From positions 1 to 59,726 of the forward strand of contig CALSLK010000030.1 of the NCBI GenBank assembly GCA_943787175.1: a DNA stretch of 59,726 nucleotides. The letters run 5' to 3'. This stretch comes from an uncultured Alphaproteobacteria bacterium. GTDB lineage: Bacteria > Pseudomonadota > Alphaproteobacteria > SP197. Made by a program: the position numbers and the translations under genes. Below the pieces are notes generated by a model. It was not told the DNA's origin, made no database searches, and saw only the letters and a program-made list of their open reading frames with translations. Positions 26,957 through 36,090 of the stretch are shown piece by piece; position 1 is the stretch's first letter, and each line of letters begins with the position of its first letter.

Positions 26957-29098
26957 CTATCCCAGGGTCTTGAGTTGCACGGTCACGAAGAAGATCGTCT
27001 CCGGACTGATTCCAATATCTTCGGTGAATCGCCGTTCACCGCTGCCAGTAATCGCAATGCATTCGTTCTCATAAACCAGAGACGCGCCATAGGAAATCGT
27101 GCCGCCGCCTGAAAGATCCTGGCGCCAGTCGCCCTGCAGCGTCCATTCATCAAGGACCTCAAGCGTTGCTGCTGTTGTGATCTGCTGGCGTTCACCGTTG
27201 GTGTCGACGACATTGTTGGCGACATCCTTGAGCTGGATGTAGGTCAGATTCAGGCGGGCCCAGTCGGGCCCGACGCCAAGGCCGAGTTCCTGACGCTGGA
27301 AGGTAAAGTTCTCATCGCTCAACTGGAACCGGTAGAGCAGGTCGACATATTCTCCAGGATTTATGAGAATACGTCCGACATAGTCGGAGAAATGCCCGTC
27401 CAGGCCGCTTTGCGGGCCAAAGGTGTCATCGTCGCGTTCGCGCCAGCTTTGGCCGATCATGAACTCGCTGCGTCCCCCGCCAAGGCCGTAAACGCCCATT
27501 CGCACGCCATAGTTGATGCGCAGACCACCCTCGACGCGATCAAGTCCCGGAAAACGGTTCTCGGTGAAGAGGTTGATGTCATCAAAGGCAAATTCCTCGC
27601 TGTCCTCATTGGGAATGCGTGCGGGGTTTTGTCCGTTTGGGCTCCACACGGTCATGATGATCGGCTCGATCAGCTGTTGCGTGTTGCCGCTCTGGCGCAC
27701 CAGCGGCCAGCGCCACTCCAGCGAAGTCAGGGGAATGACGCGCCCGACAAAACCCGATTCCGTTGGCTGGCCGTTACCCACATTGACCTCGTTCACCTCA
27801 TAGGCATCGCCCCTGAGGGAGGCACGGAACGTAAAGATCTGGCCATTGCCGGTCAGATGCGGGCGCTCCCAGGCGCCTTTGACCGACAGGCGATGGCTAT
27901 CTGTGCCCTCGCTGCGTGTAAGCGCCAGAACGTTGGTGTCGAGTGTGAAGAAGGCCCCGTCCTCGTCTGGGTCGGTCACCAGGTTGTGGTTCAGAAGCGG
28001 CGCAACAACGGGAATTTCACTGGGGTCATCACTCTGGCGCAGACCCTGGAACGTGTAAGCGAAGGCCGATGCATAGGTCCGGTCGTTGAAACCCTCGACA
28101 TAGACGTCCGAAGTCAGGGTGTCTGCTTCATCGAAGCTGTAGCGCGACAGGTACGTGTCATCGGATGCACGGTAGAGATCAAAACCGTACTGCCAGGTCG
28201 GGTCATATTCCCACAGTCCTTCTCCCTTGATGTACCAGCGTTCTTCTTCGCCGCCCTTCTTGGTGCCATCGTTGTTGCGCGCATCGGTATAGGTGATCGA
28301 GCCGTCCAGGATGTAATCGCCGGTCTCGGTGACTTCGCGGTATTCACCAACCAGCACCACGCCCTCTTCCTCGGTGATGATCGGGGCAAAGGTCGCATCC
28401 CTGTTGGGCGCCAGATCAAAGTAATAGGGAACCTGGACGTTGTAGCCCAGCGTGCTCGATGAGCCATAGACCGGCGTCAGGAAACCCGTGCGACGTTCCA
28501 CGGTAGGGTCGGGATGGCGCAGGTAGGGGGTATAGGCAATCGGAACGCCAAAAACCTCCAATGAGGCATCGTAATAGATCAGGTCTCGCAGCAACTGGTC
28601 GTGCACCACGCGGCGCGCCTTGACCTGCCAGAACGGCGAATGGTTCGTGCTGTCTTCGCACACTTCGCAGGGGGTATAGATCGCCCGGCTCAGTTCAGTG
28701 ACGCGCCCATCGACCCGCCGTCCGCCGTTGGCAGCAAGCTGGGTGTTTTCGTCCAGCATGATCAGAATGCCGCGGATCGCGCCCTCACGCATGTCGCCGG
28801 TCAGTTCGGCGTATTCGGAGAACATCACTTCGCCGGTTGCTTCCACCAAAACCACGTTGCCCGTCGCCGTGATCAGGTCTGCCGGCTCGTTATAGGTCAC
28901 CGTGTCGGCCTGCAGGATGCGCCCCTGATGGGCAAACTCCACATCACCGGACGCAGTGATAATGCCGTTTACATCGTCATAGCGCAGGGTATCGGCCTGC
29001 ATGACAATGCCATCGTCGGGGTTGACCTGGGCAAACGCGGGCAAGGCGGCAAACATCAGCCCGGTGATCAGGATAAGGACGGAAAGATGGCGCTTCAT
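26957..29098 (-). CDS. lptD: LPS-assembly protein LptD
   Basis: Outer-membrane beta-barrel that inserts lipopolysaccharide. It has 713 residues, starting MKRHLSVLILITGLMFAAL with a signal peptide cut near AFAQ. An N-terminal OstA/jelly-roll domain (VMQADTLRYDDVNGIITASG) is followed by a barrel with many Asp/Tyr/Arg-rich strands. Cysteines occur in TPCEVCEDS and near the C-terminus (ENECIAITG), matching the disulfides that control LptD maturation. The start overlaps the lptG stop (TGATG). Confidence 0.95.
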   Translation of the reverse strand: MKRHLSVLILITGLMFAALPAFAQVNPDDGIVMQADTLRYDDVNGIITASGDVEFAHQGRILQADTVTYNEPADLITATGNVVLVEATGEVMFSEYAELTGDMREGAIRGILIMLDENTQLAANGGRRVDGRVTELSRAIYTPCEVCEDSTNHSPFWQVKARRVVHDQLLRDLIYYDASLEVFGVPIAYTPYLRHPDPTVERRTGFLTPVYGSSSTLGYNVQVPYYFDLAPNRDATFAPIITEEEGVVLVGEYREVTETGDYILDGSITYTDARNNDGTKKGGEEERWYIKGEGLWEYDPTWQYGFDLYRASDDTYLSRYSFDEADTLTSDVYVEGFNDRTYASAFAYTFQGLRQSDDPSEIPVVAPLLNHNLVTDPDEDGAFFTLDTNVLALTRSEGTDSHRLSVKGAWERPHLTGNGQIFTFRASLRGDAYEVNEVNVGNGQPTESGFVGRVIPLTSLEWRWPLVRQSGNTQQLIEPIIMTVWSPNGQNPARIPNEDSEEFAFDDINLFTENRFPGLDRVEGGLRINYGVRMGVYGLGGGRSEFMIGQSWRERDDDTFGPQSGLDGHFSDYVGRILINPGEYVDLLYRFQLSDENFTFQRQELGLGVGPDWARLNLTYIQLKDVANNVVDTNGERQQITTAATLEVLDEWTLQGDWRQDLSGGGTISYGASLVYENECIAITGSGERRFTEDIGISPETIFFVTVQLKTLG

Positions 29099-30192
29099 CA
29101 GCCATCCTCCATGTGGAACAGCAACGCACTTCCGATCATGGCAAAGATTGCCGCAGGTGCCCATGCCGCCAGAACCGGTGGCAGACTGCCCGACATGCCA
29201 AGTGCCAGCGAAATGTCTGACAGGAAATAGAGCAGGAACCCCGATCCCAGGCCCGCCAGCAGGAACAGCCCCAGCCTGCCGCGTCGTGTCAGGCGCAGGG
29301 AGAAGGTCGCAGCGACCAGAACCATGGCGGCCAGAAGCAAGGGGATCGACAGGATGGCATGCCAGTGAATCTTGTGGCGCAGGGCCGAAAATCGTGCCGC
29401 CTCCATGGTCGCGATGAAGTCAGGCAGATCCCAGAACGACATTGTGTCGGGTGAGGCAAAGCTGTTCTGGATGCGCGGCACGGTCAGTTCCGTCGGCACT
29501 TCCAACACATCATAGCGATCGACCGTCGCGTCGGGCCGCGTCACCAGAACGCCCTGGAGCTCCCAGTATCCATCACGCAGCAGGGCACGTTCGGCATCGA
29601 CCCGTTCGACAAAACGGTCATCGTCCTCAAACGCAAAGATGATGACATCGCCCAGATCAGTGCCACTCGACGAGACTCGGTTGGCGTGGATCACGAACTG
29701 ACGCACGCCGTCGCCCTCGCGCAGCCACAGGCCACCTGGCGAGACCGCCAGAAGACTGCTCTGCCCGCGCAGGAACTGGCTTTCCAACTGCTCGAACCGC
29801 GACACCATTGCTGAAGCCATGGGGTTGAACACGGTGATCAGGAAGACACCCAGCACCAGGGCAATGGCAAGGGAGGGCAGCAGGAATTGCCAGGCCGACA
29901 CCCCGGCGGCGCGCGTCACGACCAATTCGTGGGTTCGGGTCAGCCAGATGTAGGTCAGCATCGTGCCGAACAGCATGGCAAAGGGCAGGACCTTCTGGGC
30001 CAGGAATGGCAGGCGCAACAGCGCCATTTCCAGCACCAGTCCAAAACCCGCCTCGTCGCGTGACGATGCCCGGTCGCCCAGGTTCAACACGTCGATCAGG
30101 AAGGCAACGGCGATCAACACGCCAAACACAAGAACGATCGACGAGAGAAATCGCTTGGCGATGTAGCGTGAGAGCAGGGGGGAGATGCGCAT
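29098..30192 (-). CDS. lptG: LPS export ABC transporter permease LptG
   Basis: One of two inner-membrane permeases of the Lpt bridge. It has 364 residues with the YjgP/YjgQ pattern: two N-terminal helices (SSIVLVFGVLIAVAFLIDVL and LPFAMLFGTMLTYIWLT), the THELVVTRAAGVSAWQFLLP segment, a periplasmic jelly-roll domain, and C-terminal helices after KIHWHAILSIPLLLAAMVL. It lies 9 bases after lptF and overlaps lptD. Confidence 0.95.
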   Translation of the reverse strand: MRISPLLSRYIAKRFLSSIVLVFGVLIAVAFLIDVLNLGDRASSRDEAGFGLVLEMALLRLPFLAQKVLPFAMLFGTMLTYIWLTRTHELVVTRAAGVSAWQFLLPSLAIALVLGVFLITVFNPMASAMVSRFEQLESQFLRGQSSLLAVSPGGLWLREGDGVRQFVIHANRVSSSGTDLGDVIIFAFEDDDRFVERVDAERALLRDGYWELQGVLVTRPDATVDRYDVLEVPTELTVPRIQNSFASPDTMSFWDLPDFIATMEAARFSALRHKIHWHAILSIPLLLAAMVLVAATFSLRLTRRGRLGLFLLAGLGSGFLLYFLSDISLALGMSGSLPPVLAAWAPAAIFAMIGSALLFHMEDG

Positions 30193-30201
30193 GATCCCGC
30201 C

Positions 30202-31323
30202 TCAGGTCCCGGCAGTCCGGCGGCTGCCGGCAAAGGGCAGCTTGAAACGGTTGATCGTCATGACCCAGCTCGAGACCAGGCAGACCAGCAACGGGAACAG
30301 GTAGTAGACGCTCGTTACCAGCGGGTTCTTGGTGATCAGCCCACCCAGCGTGAACGAGATTCCGATATAGGCAAGTCCACCGGCAATGCCCCAGGCGATG
30401 CGCGGCCATTGCCGCCGACGGTCAAACTCGCCTGCAATCATCGCGGCCAGACCGATCATGGCCAGCGCCATGGCGTTCAACGGCGTCACGATCCGCCGAT
30501 GGGCTTCGGCCAGCAATTCGTCGCGGTGTTGCTCCTCGCTGGCGGTCTGAGGCGCGCGCAGCAACTCGTTGAGAAATCGCTCCTTGGGCTCGCGATAACG
30601 TTCGCCGGGTTGTTCGGCCAAGGGCGAGAGGTCCAGCGTATAGCTGTCAAAATATAGCATGCGCAGGGTTCGTTCCTCGCCCACGATCTCCTGGCGATTG
30701 CCTTCGCCCAGGATGAACAGCGGGCCATTGGGACCGTTCACCAACGCCCCCCATTCGGCCATCATGGTCACGGCTGTATCGGGCGTGCTGCTGTCGTGGA
30801 CCAGAATGCCGAGCAACTTGCCGTCCTCGCCGCGCGCACGGACATACACCGTCAACTCGTCTGTGAGGGTGTTGAACACACCTTCCTGCAACAGGACCTG
30901 TGAGAAATCCGTTCGCAGCACGATCTCGTCATCCTTGAACGTGCGGAAGCCGGCCGGCATCAGGTAAAGCGAGAGCACATAACCGATCAGCGTGGTGATG
31001 GCGCCCAGCATCAGGACTGGCCTTGCCAGCCCCCAGGGCCCGATCCCTGCGGCCCGTAGAACAACCAGTTCGCGGTCGGCGGTCAGCCGGTTATAGGCAT
31101 AGATCACGGCGCACAGGGTCGCGACCGGCACGATCACGATCATGACCGTAGGCAACAGCAGCATCGTCAGGCGCAGGAAACTCAGCACCGACAGGCCCTT
31201 GTTGACGATGAAGTCGATGAAACGCAGGGATTGGGAGAGCCACACGACACCGGTCAGCGCTGCCACCACCATGCCCGTGGTCGCCGCCAGATGCTTGAAG
31301 ATATAGACCGTATGCTCGCGCAC
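30202..31323 (-). CDS. lptF: LPS export ABC transporter permease LptF
   Basis: Partner permease of LptG. The 373-residue protein has the same layout: membrane helices near MVVAALTGVVWLSQSLRFID and LLLPTVMIVIVPVATLCAVI, the RELVVLRAAGIGPWGLARPV coupling region, a periplasmic domain, and C-terminal helices after RRIVTPLNAMALAMIGLAAM. It leads the outer-membrane operon and diverges from pepA, the standard lptF/pepA arrangement. Confidence 0.95.
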   Translation of the reverse strand: MREHTVYIFKHLAATTGMVVAALTGVVWLSQSLRFIDFIVNKGLSVLSFLRLTMLLLPTVMIVIVPVATLCAVIYAYNRLTADRELVVLRAAGIGPWGLARPVLMLGAITTLIGYVLSLYLMPAGFRTFKDDEIVLRTDFSQVLLQEGVFNTLTDELTVYVRARGEDGKLLGILVHDSSTPDTAVTMMAEWGALVNGPNGPLFILGEGNRQEIVGEERTLRMLYFDSYTLDLSPLAEQPGERYREPKERFLNELLRAPQTASEEQHRDELLAEAHRRIVTPLNAMALAMIGLAAMIAGEFDRRRQWPRIAWGIAGGLAYIGISFTLGGLITKNPLVTSVYYLFPLLVCLVSSWVMTINRFKLPFAGSRRTAGT

Positions 31324-31550
31324 GCGCCGTTCTGGTTGCAGTGATTGGGAACCGGTTGATCGTGGCAGGCCACAAAGAGCCTCGTGTAAAATTCACTATA
31401 CGCCAAGAAGGCCCATAAAACAGGCACCTAGCGCGGTTTTCTCAGGCCTTCTGCGCATCGTGAACCCTTCACAATGCGCGACGTTCCGCTAAAGTCCCTG
31501 ACACCTCACAATGCCCCCGCAAGATGGGCCCTGACCTTGGAATTGACGAC
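31324..31550. other. Divergent intergenic region lptF/pepA
   Basis: A 227-base region that must carry promoters for both the lptF operon and pepA. AT-richer stretches lie around 31383-31425, with CACTATACG near 31396, but no complete -35/-10 pair stands out. An in-frame ATG at 31524 precedes the chosen pepA start. Confidence 0.4.
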
Positions 31551-33023
31551 ATGATCGAATTCACCTTTGCCAGCGCCATTCCCGACGATGCCGATACCGT
31601 GATCGCCGCCATTGCCGAGGGCCCCAAGCTGTTCCCCACGGCTGAAAAGCTCGATCAGACCGCAGGCGGCGTCATTGCACGTGCCGTGGGCACTGGCCGC
31701 TACAAGGGCAAGAAGGGCCAGATGCTGGACATCCTGGCACCGGAATCCATGAAGGCAGAGCGCATCGTGGCTGTCGGTGCTGGCGACTACGAGGCTTATA
31801 CAAATCTCGACCGTCAGAACCTCGGCGGCATGACACTGGCACACGTCAACAAGTCGGGTGCGCGTCACGTTGCCATTCCCACAAACACGCCGGTCGATGT
31901 TGCTGCGTTCATGCATGGTATGCGTCTGCGCAGTTACCGCTTCGATCAGTACCGCACCAAACAGAAGGACTCTGACCTTCCCACCGTGACAAAGGTCACG
32001 ATGGTCTGTGATGACACGGCTGCGGCAGAAGAGAAGTTCGCCCGCCTCCAGAATCTGGCCGACGGCGTCTTCCTTACCCGCGATCTCGTCAGCGAGCCGC
32101 CCAACACGCTTTTCCCTGAAGAATTCGCGAACCGTGCCAGTGAACTCGCCAAACTCGGCGTCGAGGTCAATGTGCTCGGTGAAGCCGAAATGACCAAGCT
32201 CGGCATGGGTGCACTGGTGGGCGTCGGCCAGGGCAGCGAGCGTGAAAGCAAGCTTGTCTCCATGAAATGGCAAGGCGGCGCACCAGGCGACCCCTGGCTC
32301 GCGGTGGTCGGCAAGGGCGTGACCTTCGACACCGGCGGCATCTCGCTCAAGCCCGGTGCCGGCATGGAAGAAATGAAGTTCGATATGGCCGGTGCCGGCT
32401 GTGTCACGGGCCTGATGCACGCTCTGGCCGCCCGCAAGGCCAAGGCAAACATCGTCGGCGTGATCGGTTGTGTTGAAAACATGCCGTCCCACAACGCCCA
32501 GCGTCCCGGTGACGTCGTCACCACCATGTCGGGCCAGACCATTGAGGTGATCAACACCGATGCCGAAGGCCGCCTCGTGCTGGCCGACGCGCTCTACTAC
32601 ACGGTGAAAACCTTCAAGCCCAAACAGGTGATCGATCTTGCCACGCTCACCGGCGCCATCATCGTCGCCCTGGGCAGCTACCAGGCGGGCCTCTTCTCCA
32701 ACGACGACGACCTTGCCGCCGCGCTCACCGCTGCGGGCAAGGCGACCGGCGAGGAGCTCTGGCGCATGCCGCTGGGCGATCGCTACGACAAGGACATCAA
32801 CTCCGACATCGCCGACATGAAAAACGTCGGCAAGGCGCGCGAAGCCGGCTCCACCGCCGGCGCCATCCTGCTCCAGCGTTTTGTCGAAGGCACCCCCTGG
32901 GCCCATCTCGACATCGCCGGCACCGCCTGGACGAAGTCCGACGAGGCCGTCACGCCCAAGGGCGCCACCGGCTACGGCGTGCGCCTGCTCGACCGCTTCG
33001 TCGCCGACAACTACGAGGCGTGA
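31551..33023 (+). CDS. pepA: Leucyl aminopeptidase
   Basis: An M17 two-metal aminopeptidase of 490 residues. The signature NTDAEGRLVLADAL, the metal ligands in VGKGVTFDTGGISLKPG and MKFDMAGAG, and the nearby RPGDVV are all present. ATG at 31551 (MIEFTFASAIPDDAD) fits the family; ATG at 31524 would add nine residues. The promoter region is shared with lptF. Apart from peptide turnover, relatives can bind DNA, but nothing here tests that. Confidence 0.95.
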   Translation: MIEFTFASAIPDDADTVIAAIAEGPKLFPTAEKLDQTAGGVIARAVGTGRYKGKKGQMLDILAPESMKAERIVAVGAGDYEAYTNLDRQNLGGMTLAHVNKSGARHVAIPTNTPVDVAAFMHGMRLRSYRFDQYRTKQKDSDLPTVTKVTMVCDDTAAAEEKFARLQNLADGVFLTRDLVSEPPNTLFPEEFANRASELAKLGVEVNVLGEAEMTKLGMGALVGVGQGSERESKLVSMKWQGGAPGDPWLAVVGKGVTFDTGGISLKPGAGMEEMKFDMAGAGCVTGLMHALAARKAKANIVGVIGCVENMPSHNAQRPGDVVTTMSGQTIEVINTDAEGRLVLADALYYTVKTFKPKQVIDLATLTGAIIVALGSYQAGLFSNDDDLAAALTAAGKATGEELWRMPLGDRYDKDINSDIADMKNVGKAREAGSTAGAILLQRFVEGTPWAHLDIAGTAWTKSDEAVTPKGATGYGVRLLDRFVADNYEA

Positions 33024-33171
33024 CACCAGGAAGCGGTCATCCCCGCCAGGGGAGCCACGCGACCCGCCGATGCCGGGATCTCGCCCCGCGCTCGCGATGC
33101 AGAAACGTGCCGTCATCGTGCGCAGGGGCACTTGGTGCCCTCATACCCCACCGCTACACGTCGCCACGCTC
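33024..33171. repeat. Possible degenerate palindromic repeat between pepA and holC
   Basis: The gap begins with GTCATCCCCGCC and later has GCCGGGATCTCG, the halves of a loosely palindromic element of a kind common between genes in alphaproteobacteria. The arms match imperfectly. A better copy of a related palindrome lies downstream of ndk. Confidence 0.3.
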
Positions 33172-33661
33172 ATGACCGAGATCGGCTTCTACCACCTCCA
33201 GCGCACGCCCGCTCGAACGCGCCCTTCCCAAACTCCTGGAGAAGGCCGTCGAGCGGGGCATGAAGGCGCTCGTGCTGACCGGCTCACCCGAACGGACCGA
33301 ACAGCTCAACGACGTCCTCTGGAACTACGACCCCGCCAGCTTCCTGCCCCACGGCTGTGAAAAGGACGGTGCAGTCGAACGCCAGCCCATCTACCTCACC
33401 GACCGAGATCAAAACCCCAACGACGCCAGCCTTCTCGTTCTGGTCGATGGCATGGAAAGCGCCAACACGACCGCGTTCGCGCGCATGATCGACATGTTCG
33501 ACGGGACCAGCGATGCCGCCGTTGCCGCTGCCCGGCAACGCTGGAAAACCCAGAAGGACGCGGGCCTTGCGCTCACCTACTGGCAGCAGACCGAACGTGG
33601 CGGCTGGGAAAAGAAGGCTCAGGCCAACGAAGAAACCAGCAATCAGGACACCACTCCATGA
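33172..33661 (+). CDS. holC: DNA polymerase III chi subunit, one frameshift
   Basis: Chi links the clamp loader to single-strand-binding protein. The start MTEIGFYHLQRTP is in one frame and MKALVLTGSPERTEQLNDVL in the next; removing one C near 33209 joins them through LERALPKLLEKAVERG, as the family requires. The remainder shows WNYDPASFLPHG and QPIYLTDRDQNPNDA, ending with a Gln/Thr-rich tail. About 160 residues when repaired. The stop overlaps the GST gene (ATGA). The pepA-holC order is conserved. Confidence 0.85.
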
Positions 33662-34299
33662 CCCGTTTTACGCTCTACGGAAATCGCGGCTGGGGATCGG
33701 TCCTCACCGAAGCGCAGCTTGCCTTTTATGGACTGGACTACGAATTCGTTCAGGTCGGTGAACTGTTTTCTGATGCAGAGGCCCGGCAGCGCCTGAAGGC
33801 CGTCAATCCGCTCTCGCAGATCCCCACGCTTGTGATGCCTGACGGGTCGATCATGACCGAAAGTGTCGCCATCACCCTGGCGCTGGCCGATCTCACCGGC
33901 TCGACCGATCTGGTACCCGAGCCGGGTTCGCCCGAACGCAACACCTTCCTGCGCTGGCTCGTTTTCTTCCCGGCTAATATCCACCCCACCTACACTTATG
34001 CCGATGACCCAGCCCGCTTCGTCTCGGTCAAGGAAGCGCAGGCTCCGTTCGAGAAGGCGGTCTGGGATTACAACCGCAGGCTTACCGGCATCTGGCACGA
34101 TGCTGCCGGCTCACCCTGGTTCCTGGGGGAACGCTTCAGCGCACTCGATATCTACACCTGCGCCCTCATGCACTGGGACAACCCCGGTCGCACATGGGCC
34201 GAAACCGCCACGCCGCGTCTCATCGCCATTGCGGATGCAGCCGTGAAACACGAACGCCTGAAGGACGTTCTGGCGTTGAACTATGGATCGTCCGTGTGA
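33658..34299 (+). CDS. Glutathione S-transferase family protein
   Basis: A 213-residue GST-like protein. The thioredoxin-like N-terminal domain has TLYGNRGWGSVLTEAQLAFY, the cis-proline motif SQIPTLVMPDG and the gamma-glutamyl-binding ESVAIT; a helical C-terminal domain contains WFLGERFSALDIYTCALMHW. The usual catalytic position carries a Gly/Trp/Gly/Ser stretch, so a serine could act as the nucleophile. The substrate is unknown. It is coupled to holC by a 4-base overlap. Confidence 0.87.
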   Translation: MTRFTLYGNRGWGSVLTEAQLAFYGLDYEFVQVGELFSDAEARQRLKAVNPLSQIPTLVMPDGSIMTESVAITLALADLTGSTDLVPEPGSPERNTFLRWLVFFPANIHPTYTYADDPARFVSVKEAQAPFEKAVWDYNRRLTGIWHDAAGSPWFLGERFSALDIYTCALMHWDNPGRTWAETATPRLIAIADAAVKHERLKDVLALNYGSSV

Positions 34300-34351
34300 A
34301 CGTGCTCTAGGGTCGCGACCCACACGGTCCAACAGGTGAGTTTTCCGCGCC

Positions 34352-35266
34352 ATGTCAGCAGTAACGTTAACGCCCCTCGTGCGGCGCGCCCTGCTGTTGA
34401 TGTGGGTCGCAGTGCCTACCACGGGATTCTTCTGCCTGCTCCGGGTCGTGACCTCCGCCGGCGTGCCGTTTTTGGGCCTGGTGTTCTGGCAATGTGTAGC
34501 GACCGGGCTGGTCTTCGTGGTCATTCTTGCGGTGCGCCGCACGCCCATACCCTTGCGCGTCCCGCATGTGCGTTACTACGCGACCTCGGCGCTGTTCGGT
34601 CTGCTGATCCCGTTTCTGGGCATGACTTTGGCCTCGCCCAACATTCCAGTCGGCATCCTGGGTCTGGTCTTCACCATCGAACCTGCGCTGACCTATCTGA
34701 TTGCTCTGGCCTTGCTTCTGGAGCGGTTTCACCCCAAGAGGTTCGTCGGCATCCTGATCGGGATCGGTGGGCTTGCCCTCATCCTTCTTCCCCAGGCCAG
34801 CCTGCCCTCGCGTGAGATGCTGCCCTGGGTCCTGGTGGCCCTTTCCGTGCCCATCAGCTGGTCGGTCTGGTCCAACCTCGTCGCCTTCGACAAGCCCCCG
34901 GAGGTCGATTCCGCCGTTGCCGTCTGCGCCATGCTCATCCTGGGGGCTGCCATGCTCGTCCTGCCGGTCCTCTGGCTCGACCAGCTCTGGCTCTTCACCG
35001 GCGATAACGCGGGTCTCTGGTGGACCCTGCCGGTGTTTGTGGTTTTCAACCTCTGCCTCTGGCTTGCCTGTTTCGAGACCATCCGGCTTGAGGGTCCTGT
35101 CTTCTATTCGACGTGGACCTTCCTTGGCACACCTCTGGCGATTGCTGCGGGCATGATCTTTTTTGCCGAACAGCACAGCTGGTGGATCTGGACTGCACTG
35201 ACCCTGCTTCTGGGCAGCCTCTACCTCGTCAATGTCACCATGGTCGCAGCCCGCAGGGATCCGTGA
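34352..35266 (+). CDS. EamA/DMT family transporter
   Basis: A 304-residue inner-membrane protein with about ten hydrophobic segments in two EamA repeats, e.g. LLLMWVAVPTTGFFCLLRVV, ILGLVFTIEPALTYLIALAL and WILTALTLLLGSLYLV-like ending. It belongs to the drug/metabolite transporter superfamily, usually exporting small metabolites; no substrate can be assigned. It follows the GST gene by 52 bases and is the last recognisable gene before a gene-poor stretch. Confidence 0.85.
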   Translation: MSAVTLTPLVRRALLLMWVAVPTTGFFCLLRVVTSAGVPFLGLVFWQCVATGLVFVVILAVRRTPIPLRVPHVRYYATSALFGLLIPFLGMTLASPNIPVGILGLVFTIEPALTYLIALALLLERFHPKRFVGILIGIGGLALILLPQASLPSREMLPWVLVALSVPISWSVWSNLVAFDKPPEVDSAVAVCAMLILGAAMLVLPVLWLDQLWLFTGDNAGLWWTLPVFVVFNLCLWLACFETIRLEGPVFYSTWTFLGTPLAIAAGMIFFAEQHSWWIWTALTLLLGSLYLVNVTMVAARRDP

Positions 35267-35303
35267 TCAACGGCTGTGTTCCAGGGTCAGGAGTCACCAA
35301 CCA

Positions 35304-35334
35304 GCGCCCCGGGTGAGGTTCACACCCGGGGCGC
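35304..35334. terminator. Perfect 12-bp stem, 7-base loop
   Basis: Arms GCGCCCCGGGTG and CACCCGGGGCGC pair without mismatch. The stem lies 38 bases after the EamA transporter stop. No T run follows on either strand, so Rho-independent termination is uncertain; it could also protect the transcript end or be a palindromic protein site. Confidence 0.5.
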
Positions 35335-35419
35335 CGGCTGAGGTCGTCAGTAACGCCTCTTGATTTGAGATCGGTCAGGCGTTCCCGGCAATGCAGTTCC
35401 ATGGCGTCATGGATGCCGG

Positions 35420-35906
35420 TTAGGCCGCGGCTGTGGCTTCGGTAAGGCACATTCCCGGATCGATGGTCATTGGTCCGGCGGATGCAGATTCGGCCATGCA
35501 AATCGGGAAACCAAGGGACATGGGTCCAGCCGTTGCGCTCATGCAGCTCCACGCGTCGGTCATGGCACCAGCTGATGCATCTTGCGTCACGCAGCCCCAG
35601 GCGACGGGACACGGGGCCTGCAGATGCCTCTTTTGTTGTGTCGGGAGACAAGCCCAGTTCCGGGGTCAGCTCGCGACATTCCTGATTCAACGCATGGCTT
35701 GTGTCGGTGTCCAGGAAGTGGCCGGCTAATACGGCGTCGGCGGTTCCAACCATCTCTGCGAAATTTGTCTGCATTGTCTGTTCCAGCCATCGGGTCCTGT
35801 TGTTTGGGCTCTGCATAGCGCCCGGACCCATCAGACGCTGCGCCCGCCATGGTGGCGGAGGATGTTCGGCCCGGGACGTTGTTCCCTGTTGGGCCGCGTT
35901 CACCAT
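35420..35906 (-). CDS. Possible small protein with Cys-containing tandem repeats, one frameshift
   Basis: Read on the minus strand from ATG 35906, the frame contains WLEQTMQTNFAEMVGTADAV, then a first repeat ASAGPVSRRLG. Skipping one base near 35596 continues as three more repeats: ASAGAMTDAWSCMSA, TAGPMSLGFPICMAESA and SAGPMTIDPGMCLTEA, ending at TAA 35420. Each repeat is 14-17 residues with a core A-G-P/A-M and one cysteine. About 160 residues in all. No family was recognised; the first part faintly recalls phasin-like helices. The repeats may also be a DNA feature rather than protein. Confidence 0.25.
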
Positions 35907-36090
35907 GATGTTGGGTGCCCATGCAACAGCGGCATACCACCTGTGTAACAAAGGGTAACAAGGGCGGATTTTCCTCGCCTCGAGCACGAAAAAACACAAC
36001 TTCCCGCGTCCGGCGCGGGCATGGCCACGCCAGACAGCCCAAAGGCGTTGGAGTCACAGCTTGGTCGGCAAACCCGACAGTTCGACCAGG

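Larger units (their letters stand above)
35267..36090. other. Gene-poor region of about 820 bases
   Basis: No known family was recognised here on either strand. The stretch contains a perfect 12-base hairpin (35304-35334), a set of four imperfect repeats (35468-35625) and a minus-strand frame that could encode a repeat-bearing protein if one base is removed. Composition and codon use differ from the neighbours. It may be a decayed or lineage-specific gene. Confidence 0.5.

Noticed and set aside
31506..33131. Open frame of 541 codons on the minus strand
   Set aside because: Antisense shadow of pepA, which has the full M17 signature; GC-rich codon bias opens the opposite frame.
35433..35729. 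Plus-strand frame over the repeat region
   Set aside because: The repeats read less regularly on this strand and no ribosome site precedes it; the minus-strand reading is more coherent.
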